Source: Mycobacteriales bacterium
Lineage (GTDB): Bacteria > Actinomycetota > Actinomycetes > Mycobacteriales > SCTD01
Direction: 5' to 3'
Assembly: GCA_030697205.1 (NCBI GenBank)
Contig: JAUYQP010000055.1
Coordinates: 1-64,000 of the forward strand
DNA: 64,000 bases
Made by a program: the position numbers and the translations under genes. The notes beneath the pieces were generated by a model. That model had not been told where the DNA came from. It did no database searches and saw nothing but the letters and a program-made list of their open reading frames with translations. Below, piece by piece: positions 34,835 through 43,469 of the stretch. Position 1 is the first letter of the stretch. Each line of letters opens with the position of its first letter.

Positions 34835-35482
34835 GTGTCCCCCGCGACTGCCTCCGCACCCTCCCCGGACGAGCCGTCGCAGGGACGTGTCTACGCCGGC
34901 CGACGACCCGACGAGCGACGCGCCGCCCGCCAGCAGGCGATGCTCGACGCCGGTCTGGAGGTCTTCGGCACCCACGGCTTCGCCGACGCCACCATCGGGC
35001 TGCTCTGCTCGACCGCCCGGGTCGGCACCCGGGCGTTCTACGAGGCCTACGACTCCCGCGAGTCGCTGCTGCTCGAGGTCGCGACGATCGTGGTCCTCGA
35101 AGGCGTCCGAGCGCTGCAGGACGCCGTAGACGCGGCCCCGCCGACGCTCGAAGGCCGGGTGCGGGCGGGCCTGTCGGCGTACCTGTGCTTCCTCACCGAC
35201 GACCCGCGCCGGGTGCGGGTGGCCTACTCCGCGGCACCTGCCGCGGGCGAGCTGACCGCGGACCGGCACCGCGCCTGCCTGGGCTTCGCCGAGCTCATCG
35301 CCGAGCAGACTGCGGGCCTCGTGATCGCCCCGCGGGCCGTGCGCAACCCGCTGCTCGCGCTCGCCCTCACCGGGGCAGTCGGCGAGCTGCTCGGCTGGTG
35401 GGCCGACCAGCCCGCTCCCCCGCCCGTCGAGGACCTCGTCGAGGAGCTCGTCGAGCTGTTCCTGCGGGCCCTGCGGCCGTGA
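34835..35482 (+). CDS. TetR family transcriptional regulator
   Basis: The 215-residue protein has an N-terminal TetR helix-turn-helix (residues about 30-75), with AGLEVFGTHGFADATIGLL followed by GTRAFYEAYDSRESLLLEV. A helical ligand domain with several Trp and Cys residues follows. It likely represses itself and the divergent lipid hydroxylase through the palindrome at 34783-34795. Its stop overlaps the GTG of the next gene (GTGA), so the ribokinase-like gene is coupled to it. The ligand is unknown. Confidence 0.88.
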   Translation: MSPATASAPSPDEPSQGRVYAGRRPDERRAARQQAMLDAGLEVFGTHGFADATIGLLCSTARVGTRAFYEAYDSRESLLLEVATIVVLEGVRALQDAVDAAPPTLEGRVRAGLSAYLCFLTDDPRRVRVAYSAAPAAGELTADRHRACLGFAELIAEQTAGLVIAPRAVRNPLLALALTGAVGELLGWWADQPAPPPVEDLVEELVELFLRALRP

Positions 35483-36294
35483 CGCTGACCGTCGTCGGGT
35501 CCCTCAACGTCGACGTCGTCGTGCGGGTCCCGGCCCTGCCACGACCCGGCGAGACGCTGCTCGGGACCTCGGTCGCGCGACTGGCCGGCGGCAAGGGCGC
35601 CAACCAGGCCGCGGCGCTCGCGGCCCTCGGCGTCCAGGTCGCGCTGGTGGGGGCCGTCGGCGACGACGCCGACGGCGCGCTGTGCCTCGCCTCGCTCGAC
35701 GGCGTCGACGTCAGCGGGGTGCGCCGGGTGGCCGCGCCGACCGGGCTCGCGCTGATCGAGGTCGACGACGCGGGCGAGAACACCATTGTGGTGGTGCCGG
35801 GCGCCAACGCGCTGGCCGAGGCGCCCGCCGTCGTCGGCGACCTGCTGGTGCAGCTCGAGGTGCCGCTCGACGTGGTGACGCTGTCGGTCGAGCGGGCCAC
35901 GGGCCTCGTCGTCCTCAACGCCGCGCCCGCCGTTGCCCTGCCAGTGAGCCTGCTCGCGCGGGTGGACGTGCTGGTCGTCAACGAGGGCGAGGCCGCGCTG
36001 CTGCCCGCCGAGCCGCCGGTGCGCCGCGGGGTCGTCACCACGCTGGGGGCGCGCGGGGCGGTCGTGGCGGCAGCGGACGGCAGCCACACGGAGGTGCGGG
36101 CGCCGGTCGTCCGCGCGGTCGACACCGTCGGTGCGGGCGACGCCTTCGTCGGGGCCCTGGTCGCCGCGCTGCTCGACGGTCACGACCTCGTCGAGGCCAC
36201 CCGGCACGGCTGCGCCGCCGGAGCGCTCGCCGTCACCCGGCCGGGGGCCCGGTCTGCACCGACCCGCGACGAGCTGGCCTCAGCCCTCGGGTAG
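35479..36294 (+). CDS. rbsK: PfkB family sugar kinase, ribokinase type
   Basis: This 271-residue kinase has the ribokinase pattern: VGSLNVDVVVRVPALPRPGE at the start, the GGKGANQAAALA substrate/phosphate motif and DTVGAGDAFVGAL with the catalytic Asp. It is about 30 residues shorter than typical RbsK, mainly in the lid and middle region. It should phosphorylate ribose or a related sugar at O5, but specificity cannot be told. It is translationally coupled to the TetR gene by a 4-bp overlap, and no ribose transporter is adjacent. Its end overlaps the convergent YkvA gene by 15 bp. Confidence 0.85.
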   Translation: MTLTVVGSLNVDVVVRVPALPRPGETLLGTSVARLAGGKGANQAAALAALGVQVALVGAVGDDADGALCLASLDGVDVSGVRRVAAPTGLALIEVDDAGENTIVVVPGANALAEAPAVVGDLLVQLEVPLDVVTLSVERATGLVVLNAAPAVALPVSLLARVDVLVVNEGEAALLPAEPPVRRGVVTTLGARGAVVAAADGSHTEVRAPVVRAVDTVGAGDAFVGALVAALLDGHDLVEATRHGCAAGALAVTRPGARSAPTRDELASALG

Positions 36295-36675
36295 CCGCGC
36301 GGCACGGCGCACCAGCCCGAGGCCCTCCGGGGTCCCCGGCCAGTGCCGCTCCAGGGCAAGCGGACCGGCCCGTCGCACGACCACCCGTAGCACGAGCAGG
36401 ACGAGCACGACGTCGTCGGCCCAGCCGAGGACCGGCACGACGTCGGGGACGAGGTCGACCGGCGACGCGAGGTAGGCCACGACCAGCCACAGGCCGACCC
36501 GGGTACGCCGGGGCAGCGCCCGGTCGCGGGCCAGCCGGCCCACCAGCCGCACGAGGTCGGGCACGAGCCGCGCGGCAGCGCGCATGTCGAGGCTCCGGCT
36601 GCCCCGCCACAGGGCGAGCACCAGCAGCAGCCAGCCGACCAAGACGCCACCCACCCCCAAGACGACCGGCCTCAT
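36280..36675 (-). CDS. YkvA/DUF1232 family membrane protein
   Basis: The 131-residue protein has an N-terminal transmembrane helix (VVLGVGGVLVGWLLLVLAL) and the DUF1232 core AYLASPVDLVPDVVPVLGWADD near residues 68-89. Function is unknown. Its ATG overlaps the stop of the upstream gene (ATGA), so it is the last gene of the leftward transcript that begins with the transporter genes. Confidence 0.85.
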   Translation of the reverse strand: MRPVVLGVGGVLVGWLLLVLALWRGSRSLDMRAAARLVPDLVRLVGRLARDRALPRRTRVGLWLVVAYLASPVDLVPDVVPVLGWADDVVLVLLVLRVVVRRAGPLALERHWPGTPEGLGLVRRAARLPEG

Positions 36676-37721
36676 CGCGCAGCGAGCCAGCCCAGGACGG
36701 ACCCGAGCGCGGCGGCGGTGCGCAGCCGGAGCAGGTCCTGGCCGTCGGCGACCTCGACGACTACCCCGCCAGCGGTCCCACGGGCCCGGCCGGGTCGGGT
36801 CCCGACGAGCAGCGGCTCGTCACCGACGGGCGCCGTCAGGTCACGCCCGCTGATCCGGTCGAGGACGACCGGCTGGCCGTCGCAGTCGGCCACCTGGCGG
36901 GTCGTGGTGCGGGCCAGCTCGGTCGTGCCCGGCGCCGCCGCGAGCACCCTGGCCGCGCCGGTCCAGGAGCAGCCCGGTGGCGGCTCGCCCTGGGGCACGG
37001 CGCTCTGCACGGCCGCGATGCGCAGCCGCGGGTCGAGCTCCGACGGCGACTGGCCGTCGAGCGGGTCGAGCAGGGCCAGCGCGGTCACCGACGTGGCGGT
37101 GCGGGTGCGCAGGTCGGTGCCGCCGGCCTGCCAGGTGTCGGCGAGCAGCCGGCCGGCTGCGTCCACGCAGGAGCGCGCCCGGTCGGCCGCGGTGGCCGCC
37201 GCGACCGGGGCGGCGTCGAGCGGCTCGCGGGTCAGCCACCAGGTGCAGCCGGCCCCCGCGACCCTGCCACTGCCGTCCCGACGGGCCCGCCCGACGCCCT
37301 CGGCCCAGGCCAGCGTGGCGGTCAGCCGCAGATCGGAGCCGGTTTCGCCCGGGGCGACGGCGGCCAGCTGCCGCCAGGTCCCGTCGACGCGGTCGTAGAC
37401 GGCCGACGGCGTCGTCGCCGTCCCCGCACCGCCGGGCAGCAGATGGCGGCTCGCGGTGCCGCCCGCGACCTGCGCGACCTCGACCACCTCCTGCGCGGTC
37501 GTGCCCGCGACCAGGTCCCTCACGTCGTAGGCGATCCGGTAGCCCGCAGGCTCGACACCGGGGCCGGGGTGGGGACCGCCGTCGCCGTCGCCGTCGGCAC
37601 GCAGGAGCACGATGCCCGCGACCGCCAGCGCGACGACCAGCGCGACGACCACCGCGACGACCACCGCGACCGCGGCGACTGGCGCGGGGCGCCTCCTCAG
37701 CGGTGCGACGGACCGACCCAC
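36672..37721 (-). CDS. Membrane-anchored protein, unknown function
   Basis: The protein of about 349 residues begins with a basic stretch and one long hydrophobic helix (VAVVVAVVVALVVALAVAGI), then a Gly/Asp-rich linker and an extracytoplasmic domain of about 290 residues. That domain has about six Cys residues, for example CTWWLTREP and CSWTGAARVL, suggesting disulfide bonds. GTG 37721 overlaps the end of the preceding gene by 25 bp; the AGGAGG downstream of it is too far from any later GTG. No family was recognised. Its position suggests linkage to the secreted protein upstream. Confidence 0.65.
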   Translation of the reverse strand: MGRSVAPLRRRPAPVAAVAVVVAVVVALVVALAVAGIVLLRADGDGDGGPHPGPGVEPAGYRIAYDVRDLVAGTTAQEVVEVAQVAGGTASRHLLPGGAGTATTPSAVYDRVDGTWRQLAAVAPGETGSDLRLTATLAWAEGVGRARRDGSGRVAGAGCTWWLTREPLDAAPVAAATAADRARSCVDAAGRLLADTWQAGGTDLRTRTATSVTALALLDPLDGQSPSELDPRLRIAAVQSAVPQGEPPPGCSWTGAARVLAAAPGTTELARTTTRQVADCDGQPVVLDRISGRDLTAPVGDEPLLVGTRPGRARGTAGGVVVEVADGQDLLRLRTAAALGSVLGWLAAR

Positions 37722-39454
37722 AGCGGCAAGGGTGCCAGGTCGGGCTCGGCGACCTCGGTGTAGTAGCGGATCGTCCAGTAGGGCGTGAGGTAGTCGACGC
37801 CGGGCGCGGCGTGCGTCGGGCCCTCCTCGCCGTCGAGTTGCGTCGGCGGGCGCTGCCACAGGAAGTCGGTCGGCGTGCGCAGCGCGACGGGCAGCGGGTT
37901 GCGGGCGCGCATCTGCGGCTGCGGGTCGGGCTCGAGCGTCGCGGAGTCGGGCACCGTGACGGTGCCGGCAGCAGTGTCGACGTCGAGCTGGTTGGCCGGG
38001 ACGCACTCGAGCTCGGTGCCGCAGCGCTCGCTGTTGCGCACGACCCGACCCGCGGCCGAGTGGGTCGTCGCGCGGTAGTCGAGCCACTCGTCGAGGTGCC
38101 GCACCGCGTCGTCGATGCGGTGCTGCTCACCGGTGCGGCCGAAGACGATCGACTCGAAGTGCGCGTTTCCGTCGTCACCGGTGGTCGCGTCCATGACCGC
38201 CAGCCCACGCGACAGCTCCTCGCGCACGACCGGGTCGCCCTCGAGACGGATCGTGTTGGAGAGAGTGAGGTGGTTGAGGTTGTACTTGTAGTAGCCGTCG
38301 TTGGGCATCGCCGCGTCCACCTCCATGGCGACGGCGTAGACCGGCAGCTGCGAGGAGACCTCCTCGACCCACACCGCCTCCCACACGGCCTGCTGCTCCG
38401 GCGTCCCGTCCGCCGCGACGTGGCGCGCGGACTGCGTGACGTGCAGCCGCGCCGACGGGACCTGCTGCATGAAGGCCGGTGAGATGAAGTTGTCGAAGTC
38501 GTGCCCGTTGAAGCCGGTCACCGGCACGTTGAGCGGCAGCTTCGGGACCGAGATGTTGCCGTGCGGGCGTGGGAAGGACCAGCCGAACTTCACCAGCCGG
38601 GTCGCGAGCGCCAGCACGTCGGCGCGGATCTGCGCGCGCAGCGCGGGGTCGTCCTCGCCGACGAGGTCGTAGGCGTGCAGCAGGCCGTAGAGCGTCCCGG
38701 CGTAGGAGTCGCGGCTCGGCGCGGTCTCGCAGTAGTACTCGCCGTCGGGGATCTCACCGGTCAGCCCGTCGTCGACCCAGGTGAACGGGCCGAAGATGCG
38801 CTTGTTGCCGCCGGGCGTGATGCCGATCCCGTCGGGGGTGTCGGCGGGGGCGGGCGCGCAGCCGCGCATGAGCATCCCCTCCTCCCCCTGAAAGGCCGGG
38901 ATGCCGCCGCCGAACGACGGCGGGCCGCCCGCCGGGGAGGTCGGGTCGTACGACGTGTTCGGTGCGAACTCGGTCTGCCACGCGCGGCCGATCCGGGTGA
39001 GCAGGTGGAACTTGTCGCTCATGAGGCGGACCCGCGCCAGCGCCTCGGAGCGCTGCGCCGTCCAGTAGGCCCGCTGCTCGTCCGTCAGCGGCGTACGCCC
39101 CTTGGCCTTGCCCTTGCCCTCCTTCGGGCCACCGAGCTTGTCGTCGGCGACGGCGTAGCGCATCGACTCGCCCGCGAGGTAGACACCGGTCCACAGCGCC
39201 GAGTCGCCCCAGGCACCGCCGCTCACGACCTGACCGAGGACCCGCTCGGGGGTGGCGTAGTCGATCTCGAGGACCTGGCCGTAGCGCAGGTGGTCGGTCA
39301 TGCGCCGCTCGAGCTCGAGCACCGCGCTGTCGTCGGCGCAGGCGAGCGGCCCGTCGCAGACCGGCGGGGCCGGCTTCTGGTCCGGCTTCGCGACGGCGAC
39401 CGTCGAGGGCACCGCCACGGCGACGGCGGTCAGGAGCAGGGCGAGTCGGCGCAC
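37697..39454 (-). CDS. Large secreted protein, unknown function
   Basis: The 585-residue protein has a clear signal peptide (RRLALLLTAVAVAVPSTVAVA). Its mature part is rich in aromatic residues and helices. Segments such as AWGDSALWTGVYLAGESMRY, HNLNHLTL-like sequence (YNLNHLTLSN) and DGNAHFESIVFG are reminiscent of alpha/alpha-barrel glycan-active proteins. I cannot assign a family from sequence alone. It lies 17 bp after the MFS-LivF gene in the same direction and is followed by a membrane-anchored protein, so it may work at the cell surface with the transporter. Confidence 0.65.
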   Translation of the reverse strand: MRRLALLLTAVAVAVPSTVAVAKPDQKPAPPVCDGPLACADDSAVLELERRMTDHLRYGQVLEIDYATPERVLGQVVSGGAWGDSALWTGVYLAGESMRYAVADDKLGGPKEGKGKAKGRTPLTDEQRAYWTAQRSEALARVRLMSDKFHLLTRIGRAWQTEFAPNTSYDPTSPAGGPPSFGGGIPAFQGEEGMLMRGCAPAPADTPDGIGITPGGNKRIFGPFTWVDDGLTGEIPDGEYYCETAPSRDSYAGTLYGLLHAYDLVGEDDPALRAQIRADVLALATRLVKFGWSFPRPHGNISVPKLPLNVPVTGFNGHDFDNFISPAFMQQVPSARLHVTQSARHVAADGTPEQQAVWEAVWVEEVSSQLPVYAVAMEVDAAMPNDGYYKYNLNHLTLSNTIRLEGDPVVREELSRGLAVMDATTGDDGNAHFESIVFGRTGEQHRIDDAVRHLDEWLDYRATTHSAAGRVVRNSERCGTELECVPANQLDVDTAAGTVTVPDSATLEPDPQPQMRARNPLPVALRTPTDFLWQRPPTQLDGEEGPTHAAPGVDYLTPYWTIRYYTEVAEPDLAPLPLWVGPSHR

Positions 39455-39471
39455 GGAGCGGTCCCCCAGGG

Positions 39472-41505
39472 TCAGGTGGTCACGAGGGGCGCGTCGGTGC
39501 GCCCTCCGAGGAAGACGGAGCGGAGCAGGTCGTCGCGGTGCAGGAGCTCGGCGGTCGGGCCCTCGAAGCGGACCGTGCCCTTCTCCATGAAGTAGGCGCG
39601 GTCGGCGAGGGTGAGCGCGACGTTGACCGACTGCTCGACGAGCACGATGGTCACGCCCTCGGCGTTGAGCCGGCGCACCGTCGCGAGCAGCTCCTGGACG
39701 ACGATCGGCGCGAGGCCGAGCGAGAGCTCGTCGATGAGCAGCAGCTTCGGCTTGAGCAGGAAGGCCTGGGCGAGCACCAGCTGCTGGCGCTGGCCGCCCG
39801 ACAGCGCGCCCGCGCGCAGGCCCAGCAGCGGGCGCAGCGCGGGGAAGACGTCGAGCACCTCGTCGAGGCGGGCCGCGAGCAGCGCCTTGTCCTTGCGCAG
39901 CAGGAAGGCACCGAGGCGCAGGTTCTCCTCGACGGTGAGACCGGGGAAGATGCCGCGACCGCCGGGGGCCTGCACGATGCCGCGGGCGGTGGTGCGCTCC
40001 GGCGGCTCACCGGTGATCGGCACGCCGCCGAGCCAGACGTTGCCGCCGTCGGGCTCGACCAGGCCGTTGATGGCGTTGAGGGTCGTGGACTTGCCGGCGC
40101 CGTTGGTGCCGAGCAGCGCGACGATCTCGCCCTCGCGGACCTGCAGGTCCACGCCGAAGAGCACCTGCACCCCGTCGTAGGAGACGGTGAGGTCCTTGGT
40201 CTCGAGCAGCAGCACGCTGCCGTCGGCCGCGGTGCGGGCCCCCTCGTCGACATGGGTGGGGTCGCGACGGGCGACGTCGGCGTCGATGTAGCGGGCGACG
40301 GTGAGGATGTGGAACACCCCGCGGGTCAGGCACAGGGCCGCTGCAGCGAAGGCCCAGCCGTAGCCCCCCTGATCCGCGATGAGGGCGATCAGCAGGGCCG
40401 GGATCGCGCCGAGCAGCCAGATCACCTGCCCGATGGAGTACGCCGACGACCGCAGCTCGGGCGGCGCGATGAGCGTGCCGATCGTCGCAAGCAGCGGGCT
40501 GATCAGTCCAAACAGCGCGAACAGCCCGAACAGCAGGGGCATCGTGATCCACAGCGTCGGCGCCAGGCCGAAGACCCCCAGCACGCCCGCGGACACGAAC
40601 ATGACCGTGGCGATCCAGCGCACTCCGACGTGGGGAGCCTCGTTGAGGCGCTCCTGCGCGATCCTCGCCCCGATGAACGTCGAGACCATGGCCCCAAGAC
40701 CGGCGACCGCACCGATCACCCCGACACCGAAGGCACCGATGTCGTAGGTCTCCTTGAAGTAGAACGGCAGGATCAGCACCGAGCCCAACGTGCCGCCGCC
40801 GACGATCCAGATGCCGGCGAACCAGACGTAGCGCTGCGAGCGGATCGCGTAGAGCCGCGGGAAGACCTCGCGGAAGGGCAGCTGCTCCTCGGTCTCGCGG
40901 CGCTCGTGGCTACCGCGTGCCGGCTCGGCCACCTTGCGGACCGCGAGGATCGTCAGCAGCGTGGGGATCGCCAGCACGACGAAGGCCGCGCGCCAGCCGA
41001 AGAACTGCGCGATCACCCCCGCCCCGAGGGCGCCGAAGATCGCACCGACGGTGTTGGCCTGGGAGTGCACGCCCAGGGCCTTCGCGCGCACCCGCGGCGG
41101 GTAGAAGTCGGCCAGCAGCGACAGCTGCACGGGGTAGCTCACGGTGCGGCCGAGCGACGAGCCGATCCGCGCGAGCACCAGCAGCGTCAGCGTGAACGCG
41201 GCAGCGGAGGCGAGCGAGAAGACCGCCCACGTCGCGGCGCAGGCGATCGCGATCGGCATCCGGGCCCGCCGGTCGGCGGCCAGCGACACCGGGATCGCGA
41301 TGAGCGGCGCGACCACGAGCACCAGGATCCCGATGACGCCGAAGGCGCCGACGCCCTTGCCGAAGGACTCCGCGATGATCGGGCCGAGCCAGATGAAGGT
41401 CGCGTTGTCGAGCTCGTCGACGGCGTTGAGGCCGAACATCGCCGCGGCCGGCTTGGGGTCCTCGCCGTCGAGGTAGCCCCGCAGCCGCGACATGGGTCCC
41501 CTCAT
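39472..41505 (-). CDS. MFS permease-LivF ATPase fusion protein
   Basis: This 677-residue protein joins two transporter types. Residues 1 to about 420 form a complete 12-helix major facilitator domain (for example SSLGRTVSYPVQLSLLADFY). Residues from about 432 form a LivF-type ABC ATPase: Walker A GTNGAGKST near 464, signature LSGGQRQQL near 567, Walker B LLLIDELSLGLAP near 588. The ATPase half would pair with the LivH-LivM gene upstream, whose stop overlaps this ATG (ATGA). How the MFS half contributes is unknown. Similar fusions are known in actinobacterial liv-like operons; the arrangement is not a frameshift or assembly artefact, because one frame stays open throughout. Confidence 0.88.
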   Translation of the reverse strand: MRGPMSRLRGYLDGEDPKPAAAMFGLNAVDELDNATFIWLGPIIAESFGKGVGAFGVIGILVLVVAPLIAIPVSLAADRRARMPIAIACAATWAVFSLASAAAFTLTLLVLARIGSSLGRTVSYPVQLSLLADFYPPRVRAKALGVHSQANTVGAIFGALGAGVIAQFFGWRAAFVVLAIPTLLTILAVRKVAEPARGSHERRETEEQLPFREVFPRLYAIRSQRYVWFAGIWIVGGGTLGSVLILPFYFKETYDIGAFGVGVIGAVAGLGAMVSTFIGARIAQERLNEAPHVGVRWIATVMFVSAGVLGVFGLAPTLWITMPLLFGLFALFGLISPLLATIGTLIAPPELRSSAYSIGQVIWLLGAIPALLIALIADQGGYGWAFAAAALCLTRGVFHILTVARYIDADVARRDPTHVDEGARTAADGSVLLLETKDLTVSYDGVQVLFGVDLQVREGEIVALLGTNGAGKSTTLNAINGLVEPDGGNVWLGGVPITGEPPERTTARGIVQAPGGRGIFPGLTVEENLRLGAFLLRKDKALLAARLDEVLDVFPALRPLLGLRAGALSGGQRQQLVLAQAFLLKPKLLLIDELSLGLAPIVVQELLATVRRLNAEGVTIVLVEQSVNVALTLADRAYFMEKGTVRFEGPTAELLHRDDLLRSVFLGGRTDAPLVTT

Positions 41506-43469
41506 CGGCCCGCCCCGACGAGGACGGGCTGCGGCTCGAGCTCGGGCTCGGGCTCGGGAACCGGCTCGACCCGCGGCCTCGCCTCGACCCCGGTGACGAG
41601 CAGCGCGACCCGGTCGCGGACCGCGAAGGCGACCCGGGCCAGCCCACCCGGCAGCACGAGGACGAGCACGAGCAGGCCGACGCCGGTGGAGAGGATCCCG
41701 AAGTACGGCGAGACGTCGGCGGCGAAGTAGGGGATGCCAAGGAGGTACGCCGTGCCGAGCACCGCCCCGCCGACCGAGCCGAGGCCGCCGATGATCGCCG
41801 CGGCCAGCAGGCCGAGCGAGCGGTGGGCGGGGAACGCCTCGGGGCTCGCGGTGGTCACCCCGGCTGCCCACAGGAAGCCGGCGAGGCTCGCCAGGGTGCC
41901 CGACAGGACGAAGGTCGTGAGCTTCGTGCGGACCACCGCGATGCCCATCGCGGCGGCCTGCGCGGGGTTGTCGCGAACGGCCACGACGTTGCGGCCGAAG
42001 CGCCCGCGCTGCAGGGTCCGCACCCCGAGCATGACGACGACGAGGAAGACGAGGCAGACGTAGTAGTAGGTGTCGATGCCTATCCAGGCGGGGCGCTCGA
42101 GGACACCGGTACCGGCGAACCACGGCTGGTCGAACAGCCAGGTGGAGCACACGACCGCGAAGCCGAGCGTGACCACCGCCAGCAGCGGCCCGGGCAGCCG
42201 CAGGGCCGGGAGTCCGAGAAGCAGCGAGATCAGCCCCCCGAGCGCACCGACGGCGAGGAAGGCCAGCCAGAACGGCACGCCCAGCACCTCGTGGAGCCGG
42301 CTGCCGAGGACGCCGCCGACGCCGGCCAGCGCCCAGTGGCCGATGGACAGCTGACCGCCCCAGCCGGACAGCACGGTCAGGGCGATCGTCACGACGCTGA
42401 CCGCACCGATGGTGGCCAGCAGGAAGGTGCTCGAGGAGCTGAGCACACCGGGCGCGAGCAGGAGCAGGGTGGCGGTGACGCCGACGCTCGCGAGCACGAC
42501 GCCCCGCCAGCGGCGGTCGCCGGTGATCTCGGGAGGCAGCGCGCGCACCGGGTCCGAGACCGCCCACGACGACTCCTCCGAGGCCGTGGTGCGGCGCTTC
42601 TCGAAGCGGCGCAGGAGCAGCACGACGAGCACCACACCGAGCACGACCGCGTCGGTGACGCCGCTCTTGCCTGTGTAGAAGATCGCGAGCTGGTCGACGA
42701 GGCCGAAGACGAGCCCGAGCCCGAAGGCGAGCCCGACGGACTCGAAGCGCGCGACCGTCGCGGCGGCCAGGCCGCGGGCCAGCAGCGGCAGGCCGACCGC
42801 CTCGGTGCTCGAGAAGCCGACGATCGGGGCCAGCAGGATCGCGCCGATGCCGGCGAGCAGGCCACCGATGACCCAGGCCAGGGTGCTGACCCGGCGGACC
42901 GGGATGCCGAGCAGCTGGGCGCGCGCGGAGTTCTCCGCCGACGCGCGCATCGCGATGCCGTAGACGCTGCGCCGCAGGAAGAGCACGACGCCGAGGACGG
43001 CGAGCGGGCCGACGACCAGGACCATCAGGTGCTGCGGCCCGATGATGACGCGCCCGAACTCGAAGGACGGCTCGCTGAAGGGGACGGGGAACGACGTACC
43101 GCCTCCGGCGAAGACCGCGTCGTCACCGTTCTTCGGCTTGGGCAGGACCAGCCGGCCGACGGTGACGACCTGGGCGACCCCGACCGTCGCGATGAGCACG
43201 ATGAGGCGAGGGCTGCGGAACAGCCGCTGGATGACGGTGCGCTCGATGGCGGCGGCAAGCAGGGCGGTGCCGGCGAGGCTCGCCAGCAGCGCCGGCCAGT
43301 AGGCCCAGTCGAGGACCTGGGTGAAGGTGAGCATGAGCGCGACCGCGAAAGCGCCGATCTCGCCGTGGGCGAAGTTGACGACGCGGTTGCTCATGTAGAT
43401 GAGGACGAGGCCGACGGCGAGCAGCGCGTTGGCCATCCCGATCGTGAGACCGAGCAGGACGAGGTCCAA
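41502..43469 (-). CDS. LivH-LivM fused ABC permease
   Basis: The 655-residue membrane protein fuses both permease subunits of a branched-chain amino acid-type (LIV/HAAT) ABC transporter. The N-terminal LivH half contains MSNRVVNFAHGEIGAFAVAL and AMRASAENSARAQLLGIPV. The C-terminal LivM half contains LSGWGGQLSIGHWALAGVGG and AVRDNPAQAAAMGI, the EAA-type ATPase contact. A Pro/Glu-rich cytoplasmic tail ends it. The start is a TTG directly after the TAG of the substrate-binding protein gene. Substrate cannot be read from the permease; the nearby GlcNAc genes suggest an amino-sugar compound. Confidence 0.9.
   Translation of the reverse strand: MDLVLLGLTIGMANALLAVGLVLIYMSNRVVNFAHGEIGAFAVALMLTFTQVLDWAYWPALLASLAGTALLAAAIERTVIQRLFRSPRLIVLIATVGVAQVVTVGRLVLPKPKNGDDAVFAGGGTSFPVPFSEPSFEFGRVIIGPQHLMVLVVGPLAVLGVVLFLRRSVYGIAMRASAENSARAQLLGIPVRRVSTLAWVIGGLLAGIGAILLAPIVGFSSTEAVGLPLLARGLAAATVARFESVGLAFGLGLVFGLVDQLAIFYTGKSGVTDAVVLGVVLVVLLLRRFEKRRTTASEESSWAVSDPVRALPPEITGDRRWRGVVLASVGVTATLLLLAPGVLSSSSTFLLATIGAVSVVTIALTVLSGWGGQLSIGHWALAGVGGVLGSRLHEVLGVPFWLAFLAVGALGGLISLLLGLPALRLPGPLLAVVTLGFAVVCSTWLFDQPWFAGTGVLERPAWIGIDTYYYVCLVFLVVVMLGVRTLQRGRFGRNVVAVRDNPAQAAAMGIAVVRTKLTTFVLSGTLASLAGFLWAAGVTTASPEAFPAHRSLGLLAAAIIGGLGSVGGAVLGTAYLLGIPYFAADVSPYFGILSTGVGLLVLVLVLPGGLARVAFAVRDRVALLVTGVEARPRVEPVPEPEPELEPQPVLVGAGR

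Noticed and set aside
39472-41505. MFS-LivF fusion as a frameshift or assembly error
   Set aside because: One frame runs through both domains with a linker, and there is no ribosome site or start at the domain junction.
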